DNA of 64,000 nucleotides from Erysipelotrichaceae bacterium (lineage in GTDB: Bacteria > Bacillota_I > Bacilli_A > Erysipelotrichales > Erysipelotrichaceae). The translations under genes and the position numbers were made by a program. Positions 17,406-26,432 of the stretch are shown here, one piece after another (the first letter of the stretch is position 1; every line of letters starts with the position of its first letter). The notes under the pieces are model-generated. The model was not told the origin of the DNA and made no database searches. It saw only the letters and a program-made list of their open reading frames with translations. The DNA lies in contig JAFRQF010000023.1 of NCBI GenBank assembly GCA_017428765.1, positions 1-64,000 of the forward strand. The letters are read 5' to 3'.

Positions 17406-17435
17406 TTGACACTGTGTCAGAATGGTATCTATAGT
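17406..17435 (+). promoter_or_regulatory. Distal promoter upstream of the pyr operon
   Basis: TTGACA (17406-17411), an 18-base spacer and TATAGT (17430-17435). It would start an RNA near 17442, inside the inverted repeat that follows. That RNA would reach the terminator at 17514 after about 95 bases. Confidence 0.55.
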
Positions 17436-17472
17436 GAACCTCCCATAAGCTAAAGACTTATGGGAGGTTCAC
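17434..17472. repeat. Perfect 16-bp inverted repeat ahead of the pyr operon
   Basis: GTGAACCTCCCATAAG (17434-17449) and its exact complement (17457-17472) enclose CTAAAGA. The arm overlaps the distal -10 box. A relic of an IS200/IS605-type end, an operator or part of a small RNA are all possible. The 312-base gap between 17334 and pyrC holds this, two promoters and two terminators, but no gene. Confidence 0.85.
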
Positions 17473-17513
17473 CCTGATGTCGCTTACGCATTGGGTAAGA
17501 GTCTTTGAAAACG

Positions 17514-17540
17514 AGGAACTTTGAAGTTCCTTTTTTCTTT
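17514..17540 (+). terminator. Terminator between the two pyr promoters
   Basis: AGGAACT (17514-17520) pairs with AGTTCCT (17525-17531), loop TTGA, followed by TTTTTTC. It separates the distal promoter from the proximal pyr promoter, so it could act as an attenuator or end a small RNA. Confidence 0.78.
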
Positions 17541-17560
17541 GGCGGACGCCTGTAGTATGG

Positions 17561-17589
17561 TTGACATCGCGTTGGGACTTTGGTATATT
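17561..17589 (+). promoter_or_regulatory. Proximal pyr operon promoter
   Basis: TTGACA (17561-17566), a 17-base spacer and TATATT (17584-17589), near consensus. The mRNA would start near 17596 with a ~50-base leader holding an imperfect hairpin (17611-17629) just before the ribosome site. Confidence 0.82.
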
Positions 17590-17646
17590 TTTACAAGAAT
17601 TAGGAACTTCTTTGTGCGCAGTGCGCAAAAAAACAAGGAGAACATT

Positions 17647-18855
17647 ATGAAAGCAAACGCCAGGTTATTCATGAAAGACGGAAACGGACGGATCATAAAT
17701 GATACTGTCTGTGTTGATGTTCCAGGCCTTGCTGCCGATGGCGATTATATTATTTTTCCCGGTTTCTGTGATGTACATGTTCATCTCAGGGAACCGGGTT
17801 TTTCTTATAAGGAAACGATCGCTTCCGGAAGCAAAGCTGCCGCTCATGGCGGCTATACGACCATCTGTCCGATGCCAAACCTTGATCCTGTGCCGGACAG
17901 CTATGAACACCTGAAGAAAGAACTCGACATCATCGAAGCAGACGCTGTGATCGACGTGATCCCCTATGGCTCCTGCACGGTCAGTGAGGAAGGAAAACAG
18001 ATCGCCAGACTGGAAGAGATGTCTCCTTATGTCTGTGCCTTCTCGGATGACGGCAAGGGCATACAGGAAGAGGCGATGATGGAAGAAGTCATGAGGAAAG
18101 CTAAAAGCCTCGGGAAGATCGTGGCTGCCCATTGTGAGGTAAATGATCTTCTTAAAGGCGGCTATATCCATGACGGGGAATACGCAAGAAAACACGGTCA
18201 CAAAGGCATCTGCCCGGAAAGTGAGTGGAAAGAGATACAGCGTGATGTGAAACTGGCGGAAAAGACAGGCTGCGCGTATCACGTCTGTCATATCTCGACC
18301 AAGGAATCCGTGCAGATCATCCGTGAGGCCAAGGCAAGAGGGGTCGATGTGACTTGCGAGACCGCGCCGCATTATCTGATCCTCAATGAAAACGACCTGC
18401 AGGAATCCGGTGACTTCAAGATGAATCCGCCGCTCAGAGGCGAAGACGACCAGAAGGCCTTGCTGGGAGGGATTGAAGACGGGACGATCGACATGATCGC
18501 GACCGACCATGCCCCGCACAGTGCGGAAGAAAAATCCAGGGGACTTGAAAAGAGCGCCATGGGCATCGTGGGGATCGAAACGGCCTTCCCGCTCTTATAT
18601 ACGAAATTGGTAAAAAGCGGTGTGATCACATTGGAGAGACTGATCGAACTGCTGAACGACAACCCGCGCAGGCGTTTTGGTCTGAAACAGGAAGATTCCT
18701 GGTGTCTGTGGGATCTGAAGGACAGATACATCATCGATGAGAAGGACTTCCTTTCCAAGGGCAAGGCAAGCCCGTTCAAAGGGATGGAAGTTTATGGCAG
18801 ATGTTTGAAGACGGTATGCAAAGGCAAGACCGTCTATGAATACAAAGGGGAATAG
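17647..18855 (+). CDS. pyrC: Dihydroorotase (class I)
   Basis: 402 residues. It closes N-carbamoyl-aspartate to dihydroorotate, the third step of UMP synthesis. An amidohydrolase barrel carries the metal motif DVHVHLREPG, later His residues in AAHCEV and YHVCHIST, and the catalytic Asp in IATDHAPHS. The open frame extends upstream to 17521, but the ATG at 17647 has AAGGAG seven bases before it and lies downstream of the proximal promoter, so it is the start. First gene of an eight-gene pyrimidine operon. Confidence 0.95.
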   Translation: MKANARLFMKDGNGRIINDTVCVDVPGLAADGDYIIFPGFCDVHVHLREPGFSYKETIASGSKAAAHGGYTTICPMPNLDPVPDSYEHLKKELDIIEADAVIDVIPYGSCTVSEEGKQIARLEEMSPYVCAFSDDGKGIQEEAMMEEVMRKAKSLGKIVAAHCEVNDLLKGGYIHDGEYARKHGHKGICPESEWKEIQRDVKLAEKTGCAYHVCHISTKESVQIIREAKARGVDVTCETAPHYLILNENDLQESGDFKMNPPLRGEDDQKALLGGIEDGTIDMIATDHAPHSAEEKSRGLEKSAMGIVGIETAFPLLYTKLVKSGVITLERLIELLNDNPRRRFGLKQEDSWCLWDLKDRYIIDEKDFLSKGKASPFKGMEVYGRCLKTVCKGKTVYEYKGE

Positions 18856-18857
18856 AT

Positions 18858-21800
18858 ATGGCAAAGAGAACGGATATCAAGAAAGTACTGATCATCGGCA
18901 GCGGTCCGATCGTCATCGGTCAGGCAGCGGAATTCGACTACGCCGGCACGCAGGCCTGCCTGGCTTTGAAGGAAGAAGGCTATCAGGTCATCTTATGCAA
19001 TTCCAATCCGGCGACCATCATGACCGATGTCTCGATGGCTGATAAGGTCTATATGGAACCGCTGAATCTCGAATATATCGCCAAGATCCTGCGTTATGAA
19101 CGTCCGGATGCCATCGTTCCGGGCATCGGCGGACAGACCGGTCTGAACCTCGCGGTCCAGTTAGACAAGAAGGGCGTCTTAAAGGAATGCGGCGTCAAGC
19201 TTTTAGGCACGCCGAGAGAAAGTATCGAAAAGGCCGAAGACAGAGAACTGTTCAAGGAGATGTGCATGGAGATCGGCGAACCGGTCATCCCGTCCAAGAT
19301 CACCTATGATATCGAAGAAGCCAAGGCGGCAGCCCTGGAGATCGGCTATCCGGTCGTCCTTCGTCCGGCTTTCACACTGGGCGGTACCGGTGGTGGCTTC
19401 GCCTACGATGAGGAAGAACTCGTCAATATCGCAGCGGGCGGCTTCAAGGCTTCGCCTGTCCATCAGGTCCTGGTCGAGAAGAGCGTTAAGGGCTATAAAG
19501 AGATCGAATTTGAAGTCATGCGTGATTCAAGTGACCATTGCATCACGATCTGCGGCATGGAGAACGTCGATCCGGTCGGTGTCCACACCGGCGATTCGAT
19601 GGTCGTCGCTCCGATCCTATCTTTGAACGATCATGATCTGAAGATGCTGAACGACTCGGCGATCAAGATCATCCGCGCTTTGAAAGTGGAAGGCGGCTGC
19701 AACGTGCAGTTTGCCTTACATCCGCAGACTTCCGAATACTTCCTGATCGAAGTCAATCCGAGAGTCTCACGTTCTTCCGCTCTGGCTTCCAAGGCCAGCG
19801 GCTATCCGATCGCCAGAGTTTCCGCCAAGATCGCTTTGGGCATGACGCTCGAAGAGATCGAAGTGGCCGGCACGACGGCCGACAAGGAGCCGAGCTTAGA
19901 CTACATCGTTGCCAAGTTCCCGAGATTCCCATTCGACAAGTTCCCGACCACCCCGAACATCTTAGGCACCCAGATGAAGGCGACCGGCGAGGTCATGGGC
20001 ATCGGCGCAAATCTCGAAGAATGTATCTTGAAATCCGTGCGTTCTCTGGAGATCGGGGTCTGCCATCTGTATCTGGAGAAATTCGATACCTATTCCGATG
20101 AGGAATTATTGAAATACTTAAGTGAATTCCGATCCGACGGCATCTTCGCATTAAGTGAAGCGATACGAAGACACATCGATCTGAAGAAGCTTCATGAAGT
20201 GACGATGATCACGATGCTGTTCCTGGAGTCGATCGAAAAGATTATCCGGATGGAAGAAGAACTCAAGGCACATGTCAACGATCTTGACGTCTTAAGAAGA
20301 GCCAAGAAGATGGGCTTTGGCGATAAGTATATCGCCAGACTCTGGAACCTCAAGGAGATCGAAGTCTATGAGAAGCGCATCAAGAATCAGATCACACCGA
20401 TCTTCAAGATGATCGATACTTTGCATTCGGGCAAATACATCGCCTACCATTATTCCTCCTATACCGGGGAGAATGAATCCAGGCTTACAACAAAAAAGAA
20501 GATCGTCGTCTTAGGTGCCGGTCCGATCCGTATCGGGCAGGGTGTGGAATTCGATTATTCCTCCGTCCATGCGGTACAGACGATCCGCAAGAACGGCTAC
20601 GAGGCCATCATCATCAACTCCAATCCGGAGACGGTCTCGACCGATTATACGACTTCCGATAAATTATATTTCGAACCTCTGACACCGGAAGATGTCATGA
20701 ACGTCATCAACTTTGAAAAGCCGGAAGGCGTCATCGTCTCCCTGGGCGGACAGACGGCGGTCAACCTGGCGGAACCTTTATATGAAAGAGGCGTCAGGAT
20801 CATCGGTACCGACACCAAGGCAATCGAACGGGCGGAGAACCGCGACAGTTTCGAGAAGATCATGGAAGAGCTCGGCATCCCGCAGCCGCAGGGCAGAGCC
20901 GTCACCAATATCGAAGACGGTGTCAAGACGGCGGAAGAGATCGGTTATCCGGTCCTGGTACGTCCTAGCTATGTCTTAGGCGGCAGGGCGATGCAGATCG
21001 TGGGCAACGAGGAACAGCTTCGCCACTATCTGAAGAATGCGGCAGCGATCGATGAAGAAAAGCCGGTCCTGGTCGACCACTATATCGAAGGCAAGGAAGT
21101 TGAGATCGACGGCATCTGCGACGGCAGAGATGTCTTCGTCGGCGGCATTATGGAGCTCGTTGAAAGAACGGGTGTCCATTCCGGTGACTCCATCTCGGTC
21201 TATCCGGCCTTCACGATCTCCGACAAGGTCAAGGGCAGGATCCTGGAGTATTCCAAGAAACTGGGACTTGGCATCGGCATCGTCGGTCTGTTCAACATCC
21301 AGTTCATCGTCGATAAGAACGAAGACGTCTACGTCATCGAAGTCAATCCGCGTTCCTCAAGAACGGTGCCGTTCCTTTCCAAGGCAACGGGCTTCCCTCT
21401 GGCAGATATCGCAACGGAAGTCATACTGGGCAGAAGCCTGAAGGAGCAGGGCATCTTCGATCTGTATAAGGAAGATAAGAAGCGTTACTACGTCAAAGTC
21501 CCTGTTTTCTCTTTCAACAAGATCAAGGGTCTTGATGCCTATCTGTCACCGGAGATGAAATCGACCGGCGAAGCGATCGGCTACGACGACAAGCTCAACC
21601 GTGCCCTCTATAAGGCCTTGCAGGCATCGGGTATGAATCTGAAGAACTACGGCACCGTCTTTGTGACGATCGCCGATTCCGATAAGGAAGAAGCACTTCC
21701 GCTCATCCGCCGTTTCTATGACCTGGGCTTCAACATCGAAGCGACCAGAGGTACGGCGCGATTCCTCAAAGAAAACGGCATCCGCACCAGGACCTTGCAG

Positions 21801-22028
21801 AAGATCTCGGTCAACGATGATATCCGCAACTCCATCTCGCAGGGACATGTCGCCTATGTCATCAACACCAGGGATGTGACGGCGGAGGATGAACTCAATG
21901 ACGGTGTGGCGATCCGTCTGCTGGCGATCGAAAACGACACCAACATCTTTACTTCCTTAGACACCGTCAAGGCTTTGCTGGATGTACTGGAAGAGATCAC
22001 ACTGAAGGTCTCGGTGATCAACGCGTAA
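18858..22028 (+). CDS. carB: Carbamoyl-phosphate synthase large subunit
   Basis: 1056 residues, full length. It makes carbamoyl phosphate from ammonia (supplied by the CarA glutaminase), bicarbonate and two ATP. Two homologous ATP-grasp halves start with KKVLIIGSGPIVIGQAAEFDYAGTQ... near residue 5 and KKKIVVLGAGPIRIGQGVEFDYS... near residue 545, with an oligomerisation region between. The C-terminal ~120 residues form the MGS-like allosteric domain that binds UMP or ornithine in relatives. AAAGGGG precedes the ATG. The small subunit gene carA is not in this operon nor elsewhere in the window. Confidence 0.97.
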   Translation: MAKRTDIKKVLIIGSGPIVIGQAAEFDYAGTQACLALKEEGYQVILCNSNPATIMTDVSMADKVYMEPLNLEYIAKILRYERPDAIVPGIGGQTGLNLAVQLDKKGVLKECGVKLLGTPRESIEKAEDRELFKEMCMEIGEPVIPSKITYDIEEAKAAALEIGYPVVLRPAFTLGGTGGGFAYDEEELVNIAAGGFKASPVHQVLVEKSVKGYKEIEFEVMRDSSDHCITICGMENVDPVGVHTGDSMVVAPILSLNDHDLKMLNDSAIKIIRALKVEGGCNVQFALHPQTSEYFLIEVNPRVSRSSALASKASGYPIARVSAKIALGMTLEEIEVAGTTADKEPSLDYIVAKFPRFPFDKFPTTPNILGTQMKATGEVMGIGANLEECILKSVRSLEIGVCHLYLEKFDTYSDEELLKYLSEFRSDGIFALSEAIRRHIDLKKLHEVTMITMLFLESIEKIIRMEEELKAHVNDLDVLRRAKKMGFGDKYIARLWNLKEIEVYEKRIKNQITPIFKMIDTLHSGKYIAYHYSSYTGENESRLTTKKKIVVLGAGPIRIGQGVEFDYSSVHAVQTIRKNGYEAIIINSNPETVSTDYTTSDKLYFEPLTPEDVMNVINFEKPEGVIVSLGGQTAVNLAEPLYERGVRIIGTDTKAIERAENRDSFEKIMEELGIPQPQGRAVTNIEDGVKTAEEIGYPVLVRPSYVLGGRAMQIVGNEEQLRHYLKNAAAIDEEKPVLVDHYIEGKEVEIDGICDGRDVFVGGIMELVERTGVHSGDSISVYPAFTISDKVKGRILEYSKKLGLGIGIVGLFNIQFIVDKNEDVYVIEVNPRSSRTVPFLSKATGFPLADIATEVILGRSLKEQGIFDLYKEDKKRYYVKVPVFSFNKIKGLDAYLSPEMKSTGEAIGYDDKLNRALYKALQASGMNLKNYGTVFVTIADSDKEEALPLIRRFYDLGFNIEATRGTARFLKENGIRTRTLQKISVNDDIRNSISQGHVAYVINTRDVTAEDELNDGVAIRLLAIENDTNIFTSLDTVKALLDVLEEITLKVSVINA

Positions 22029-22029
22029 T

Positions 22030-22764
22030 ATGAAACAAGTTATCTGTAAGATCAGAGAAAACAAAAAGATCGCGCTCAATACCTATCGTATGGTATTGAA
22101 AGGCGATGATATGAAGCAGCTTAAGCCCGGACAGTTCGTCAATGTGAAGCTGGAACCTTTTTTCTTACGCAGGCCGATCTCGATCTGCGATGTGAAGGAA
22201 GATGAACTGACCCTGATCTATAAGGCGGTCGGTGAAGGGACAAAGATGATGTCCGAACTTAAGGAAGGAAAGCTCGATCTGCTGATCGGTCTAGGCAACG
22301 GCTATGATCTTTCCAAAAGCGGGGAAAGACCTCTGCTGATCGGAGGCGGGGTCGGCGTACCGCCTCTGTATTACCTGGCAAAGAAGCTTCGTGAACAAGG
22401 CAAAGAAGTAAGCGTCATCCTGGGTTTCAATAAGAAGGATGAGATCTTCATAGAAAAGGAATTTATAGATCTTGGCTGCAAGGTCCTGGTGACGACGGCT
22501 GACGGTTCCTATGGAACGAAGGGTTTTGTTTCCGATGTCATGGATGAAGTTGAATATTCCTACTTCTATACCTGCGGACCGCTGCCGATGTTGAAAGCAG
22601 TGAATAATAAGGCAGAAAGCGAAGGTGAGTTCTCGTTTGAAGAGAGGATGGGCTGCGGCTTTGGCGCCTGCATGGGCTGTTCGATCAAAGTGAAGGACGG
22701 CTACAAGCGTGTCTGCAAGGAAGGTCCGGTCTTTGAAAGAAAGGAGATCCTATGGCAAGATTAA
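22030..22764 (+). CDS. pyrK: Dihydroorotate dehydrogenase electron transfer subunit
   Basis: 244 residues. It passes electrons from dihydroorotate dehydrogenase B to NAD+ through FAD and a [2Fe-2S] cluster. The FAD-binding part has FLRRPISICDV and the NAD part has LLIGGGVGVPPLYYLAK. The C-terminal cluster motif is GCGFGACMGCS... plus a distant Cys in RVCKEGPVF, with the Cys-x4-Cys-x2-Cys-x11-Cys spacing. The ATG lies one base after the carB stop without its own ribosome site, so coupling is likely. Overlaps pyrD by 13 bases, as expected for the partner in the PyrD2-PyrK2 complex. Confidence 0.95.
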   Translation: MKQVICKIRENKKIALNTYRMVLKGDDMKQLKPGQFVNVKLEPFFLRRPISICDVKEDELTLIYKAVGEGTKMMSELKEGKLDLLIGLGNGYDLSKSGERPLLIGGGVGVPPLYYLAKKLREQGKEVSVILGFNKKDEIFIEKEFIDLGCKVLVTTADGSYGTKGFVSDVMDEVEYSYFYTCGPLPMLKAVNNKAESEGEFSFEERMGCGFGACMGCSIKVKDGYKRVCKEGPVFERKEILWQD

Positions 22765-23663
22765 GCGTCAGATTAGGCGATCTTGAGCTGGAGAATCCGA
22801 TCATTCCGGCCAGCGGGACGTTCGGCTACGGCTATGAGTTTGCGGATCTTTACGATATCGATATCCTGGGCTCGCTGGCGTTCAAGACGACGACACTCAA
22901 TAAGCGCTTCGGCAATCCGACACCGCGCATCGCCGAGACGGCTTCCGGGATGCTAAATGCCATCGGCTTGCAGAACCCGGGCGTCGACAAGGTCATCGAA
23001 GAAGAACTGCCGAAATTGAAGAAGTGTTTCCATAAACCGATCGTGGCCAACATCTCCGGCTTTTCGATCGAAGAATACCAGGAAGTCGCAAGACGACTTG
23101 ACTCAGAGGAACAGATCGGTCTGTTTGAAGTCAATGTCTCCTGCCCGAACGTTTCGGGCGGCGGCATCCACTTCGGAAGCGATCCGGATATGGCAAGGCA
23201 GGTCACCGAGGCGATCAAAAAGGTCACGACAAAGCCTGTCTTCATCAAGCTGTCACCCAATGTGACCGACATCGTATCGATCGCCAGGGCCTGCGAAGAT
23301 GGCGGAGCGGACGGATTAAGTCTGATCAATACGCTGATCGGCATGCGCATCGATCTGAAAAAAAGACAGCCGATCATCGCCAATGTGACGGGAGGCTTAA
23401 GCGGTCCGGCGATCTTCCCGGTCGCTCTGCGCATGGTATACCAGGTGTCAAGGGCTGTGAATATCCCGATCATCGGCATCGGCGGTGTCAGCAGCGCAAG
23501 GGATGTCATCGAGATGATGATGGCCGGTGCATCGGCGGTAGAAGTCGGTGCGGCGAATTTCGCCGATCCGTATATATGTAAAAAGATCATTGAAGAACTG
23601 CCCGAGGTCATGGATGAACTGGGCATCGAAAATATCAGAGATATCATAGGAGGATGTAAGTAA
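22752..23663 (+). CDS. pyrD: Dihydroorotate dehydrogenase, class 1B catalytic subunit
   Basis: 303 residues, a TIM barrel with FMN. It oxidises dihydroorotate to orotate. The class 1 active-site Cys is in [14 protein letters not shown] and substrate contacts are seen in [27 protein letters not shown] and [11 protein letters not shown]. The presence of PyrK next door and the Cys base identify the NAD-linked 1B type rather than the fumarate (1A) or quinone (class 2) types. AAGGAG precedes the ATG. Confidence 0.97.
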   Translation: MARLSVRLGDLELENPIIPASGTFGYGYEFADLYDIDILGSLAFKTTTLNKRFGNPTPRIAETASGMLNAIGLQNPGVDKVIEEELPKLKKCFHKPIVANISGFSIEEYQEVARRLDSEEQIGLFEVNVSCPNVSGGGIHFGSDPDMARQVTEAIKKVTTKPVFIKLSPNVTDIVSIARACEDGGADGLSLINTLIGMRIDLKKRQPIIANVTGGLSGPAIFPVALRMVYQVSRAVNIPIIGIGGVSSARDVIEMMMAGASAVEVGAANFADPYICKKIIEELPEVMDELGIENIRDIIGGCK

Positions 23664-24361
23664 TGGCTAAAGATGTGATCATCGCCTGTGACTTCCCCAG
23701 CAAAGAGGAAGTCCTGGCATTCCTGGACAAGTTTGAAGGAAGAAAACCGTATGTCAAGATCGGCATGGAACTCTTCTATGGCGAAGGGCCTGAGATCGTT
23801 CGTGAGATCAAGAAAAGAGGCCATCAGATCTTCCTGGATCTGAAACTGCACGATATCCCCAACACCGTCAAAAAGGCGATGAAGGTCTTAAGCAGGCTCG
23901 ATGTCGATATGATCAACTGTCATGCGGCAGGTACTTCCATCATGATGAAGGAAGGCTTGAACGGTCTGTTGAGAGAAGACGGGACAAGGCCGATGCTGAT
24001 CGCGGTGACACAGCTCACTTCCACCGATCAGGAAGCCATGGAGAAAGATCTCTGGATCGAAAAGCCGATCGATGAGGTCGTCATGCATTATGCGAGTGTC
24101 GCCAAAAAGGCAGGCCTTGACGGTGTCGTATGTTCGCCGCTTGAAGCAGGCAAGGTCCATGAGGTCTGCGGTGAAAACTTCTTAACAGTTACGCCGGGCG
24201 TGCGTTTTGCGGAAGGCGATCACGGCGACCAGAAGAGAGTCATGACACCGGAACAGGCCAGGAATATCGGTTCCGATTATATCGTCATGGGCAGGCCCAT
24301 CACGGCAGCGGAAGACCCTGTCGCGGCATATGAGAGAGCACTGAAGGAATTCTTAGGATAA
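23663..24361 (+). CDS. pyrF: Orotidine 5'-phosphate decarboxylase
   Basis: 232 residues. It decarboxylates OMP to UMP, the last step of the pathway. The catalytic Lys/Asp network is in [13 protein letters not shown]. The substrate-phosphate end is in TPGVRF and [14 protein letters not shown] precedes the ATG, which shares one base with the pyrD stop (TAATG). Short B. subtilis-type enzyme, not fused to PyrE. Confidence 0.96.
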   Translation: MAKDVIIACDFPSKEEVLAFLDKFEGRKPYVKIGMELFYGEGPEIVREIKKRGHQIFLDLKLHDIPNTVKKAMKVLSRLDVDMINCHAAGTSIMMKEGLNGLLREDGTRPMLIAVTQLTSTDQEAMEKDLWIEKPIDEVVMHYASVAKKAGLDGVVCSPLEAGKVHEVCGENFLTVTPGVRFAEGDHGDQKRVMTPEQARNIGSDYIVMGRPITAAEDPVAAYERALKEFLG

Positions 24362-24373
24362 AAGGAGAAGAGG

Positions 24374-25006
24374 ATGAAAGAAACGATCGCAAAAGATCTT
24401 CTGAAGATCAAGGCAGTATTCTTAAGACCCGATGAACCATTCACCTGGGCAAGCGGCATCAAGTCACCGATCTATTGTGACAACCGTCTGACGTTAAGCG
24501 ATCCCGATGTCAGAAACGATGTCGAAAACAGCTTCGCGAAGCTGATCAAGGAAAAGTATCCGGAAGCGGAAGCTTTGATGGGCACATCGACCGCCGGTAT
24601 CGCACATGCGGCGATCAGCGCACATCTCTTAGGTCTGCCGATGGGCTATGTCCGCTCTTCCAATAAGGACCATGGCCGCCAGAACCGCATCGAAGGAAGA
24701 CTGGAAAAAGGCGAAAAGGTCGTCGTCGTGGAAGATCTGATCTCGACAGGCGGCAGCGTCATCGATGTCGTCGAGGCATTGCGTGAAGCCGGTGCGGAAG
24801 TCTTAGGTGTCGTTTCGATCTTCACCTACGGCATGAAGAAGGGCTTGGACAGACTTGCGGCTGCCAACGTGGAGAATACTTCCTTGTGTGATCTTGATGC
24901 CTTATTGAAGGTCGCAGCGGAAAGCGGCTATATCAGGCCGGAAGACGAAGAAAGGATCCTTGCCTTCCGCAACGATCCGTCCGATGAAAGCTGGATCAAG
25001 GCATGA
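24374..25006 (+). CDS. pyrE: Orotate phosphoribosyltransferase
   Basis: 210 residues. It joins orotate to PRPP to give OMP. The PRPP-binding motif is [14 protein letters not shown]. The flexible loop with catalytic Lys/Arg residues is [15 protein letters not shown], and [16 protein letters not shown] is the usual N-terminal signature. AAAAGGAG precedes the ATG. It overlaps pyrB by four bases (ATGA). Confidence 0.96.
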   Translation: MKETIAKDLLKIKAVFLRPDEPFTWASGIKSPIYCDNRLTLSDPDVRNDVENSFAKLIKEKYPEAEALMGTSTAGIAHAAISAHLLGLPMGYVRSSNKDHGRQNRIEGRLEKGEKVVVVEDLISTGGSVIDVVEALREAGAEVLGVVSIFTYGMKKGLDRLAAANVENTSLCDLDALLKVAAESGYIRPEDEERILAFRNDPSDESWIKA

Positions 25007-25929
25007 GACATCTGATCGACATACTCGATCTTTCCAAGGAAGAGATCGATGAACTGGTAGAAACGGCATCGGATATCATTGCCGATCCGTCAAAATATGA
25101 GGATGCCTGCAGACACAAGATCCTGGCGACACTGTTCTTTGAACCGTCCACCAGGACCAGACTTTCTTTTGAAAGTGCGATGTTATCTTTAGGCGGGGAA
25201 GTCTTAGGTTTCTCGGAAGCTCAGTCTTCTTCGGCTGCCAAAGGCGAGAGCGTAGCTGATACGATCCGCACGGTCAGCTGCTACTCCGACATCATCGCGA
25301 TGCGCCATCCCAAGGAAGGTGCGCCATTCGTAGCATCAAGAGTTGCGGAAGTCCCGGTCATCAATGCCGGTGACGGCGGTCACAACCATCCGACCCAGAC
25401 GCTGACCGACTTATTGACGATACACAGGGAAAAGGGCAGATTCGATGATCTGACGATCGGTGTCTGCGGTGACCTCAAATTCGGCAGGACCGTCCATTCC
25501 CTGATCTCCGCGATGTCCAGATACAAGAACGTGAAGTTCGTTCTGATCTCACCGGATGAACTCAAGCTTCCTTCCTATATCAAGAAGGATGTCATGCAGA
25601 AAAACGGCATGGAATACTATGAGACGGCAGATCTCGAGGAAAAGATGAAAGACCTCGATATCTTATATATGACCAGGGTACAGAGAGAGCGTTTCTTCAA
25701 CGAAGAAGATTATCTGCGTCTGAAGGATTCCTATATTCTGACACTGGATAAGCTGGAAACCGCTAAAAAAGATCTTTGTATCATGCATCCGCTGCCAAGA
25801 GTGAATGAGATCTCTACGGAAGTCGATGGCGATCCAAGGGCTGCCTATTTCCGTCAGGTGAAAAACGGCAGATACATCCGTATGGCTCTGATACTGAAGT
25901 TATTGAAGGAGGCCGAAAATGAACATTGA
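25003..25929 (+). CDS. pyrB: Aspartate carbamoyltransferase catalytic subunit
   Basis: 308 residues. It joins carbamoyl phosphate to aspartate. The carbamoyl-phosphate site is [13 protein letters not shown], with a second contact in [15 protein letters not shown]. The aspartate-binding loop is in HPLPRVNEI. It overlaps the regulatory subunit gene by 11 bases, so a B-type holoenzyme of catalytic trimers and regulatory dimers is expected rather than the free trimer found in Bacillus. Confidence 0.97.
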   Translation: MRHLIDILDLSKEEIDELVETASDIIADPSKYEDACRHKILATLFFEPSTRTRLSFESAMLSLGGEVLGFSEAQSSSAAKGESVADTIRTVSCYSDIIAMRHPKEGAPFVASRVAEVPVINAGDGGHNHPTQTLTDLLTIHREKGRFDDLTIGVCGDLKFGRTVHSLISAMSRYKNVKFVLISPDELKLPSYIKKDVMQKNGMEYYETADLEEKMKDLDILYMTRVQRERFFNEEDYLRLKDSYILTLDKLETAKKDLCIMHPLPRVNEISTEVDGDPRAAYFRQVKNGRYIRMALILKLLKEAENEH

Positions 25930-26335
25930 TTCGATCATCAACGGCGTGGTCATCGATCATATCTCCGCCGGCAAGGCGATGAAGCTTTATGAACTTCTCG
26001 GTCTGGAAAAGCTCGACTGTTCCGTGGCTATCATCAAGAACGTTCATTCCAACCGCATGGGCAAGAAGGACATCATCAAGATCGATGCCGATGTACCGGT
26101 CGATTTCGATCTGATCGGCTATGTCGATCCTGACGTCACCATCAACATCATCAGGGATGAAAAGCTGATCGAAAAAAAGACGATCACCTTGCCGAAAAAG
26201 CTGACCAACGTCATCTTCTGCAAGAATCCGCGCTGCATCACTTCCGTGGAACGGGGACTCGATCACGTCTTCAAACTGACGGACGAGAAGAATAAGATCT
26301 ATCGCTGCATCTATTGCGAAACAAAAGCCGAATAA
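25919..26335 (+). CDS. pyrI: Aspartate carbamoyltransferase regulatory subunit
   Basis: 138 residues. The N-terminal ~95 residues form the allosteric nucleotide-binding domain ([21 protein letters not shown]...). The C-terminal zinc domain has four Cys as CKNPRC and CIYC, which contacts the catalytic trimer. In enterobacteria it gives CTP inhibition and ATP activation. The same here is inferred. AAGGAGG precedes the ATG inside pyrB. Last gene of the operon, with a terminator directly after. Confidence 0.96.
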   Translation: MNIDSIINGVVIDHISAGKAMKLYELLGLEKLDCSVAIIKNVHSNRMGKKDIIKIDADVPVDFDLIGYVDPDVTINIIRDEKLIEKKTITLPKKLTNVIFCKNPRCITSVERGLDHVFKLTDEKNKIYRCIYCETKAE

Positions 26336-26342
26336 AAGACTG

Positions 26343-26368
26343 CCGCATGAAATTCATGCGGTTTTCTT
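26343..26368 (+). terminator. Terminator of the pyr operon
   Basis: CCGCATGA (26343-26350) pairs with TCATGCGG (26354-26361) around AAT, followed by TTTTCTT. Confidence 0.88.
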
Positions 26369-26418
26369 ATGGAAGAGTCAAAAAATACAGAGGCTTTATC
26401 GCTCACAGGTCAAGTTTT

Positions 26419-26427
26419 TGATATGAT
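26419..26427 (+). promoter_or_regulatory. Extended -10 promoter, probable leaderless start
   Basis: TGA plus TATGAT ends five bases before the ATG at 26433. No -35 box is evident, as is common for extended -10 promoters. Confidence 0.5.
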
Positions 26428-26432
26428 GGAAA

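Noticed and set aside
17442-17640. PyrR-dependent attenuator in the pyr leader
   Set aside because: I could not find the conserved PyrR-binding loop or a convincing anti-terminator, and the terminator lies upstream of the main promoter.
22850-23851. Minus-strand ORF of 333 codons over pyrD/pyrF
   Set aside because: It is antisense to two certain pyr genes; the sequence has no domain and no start signal.
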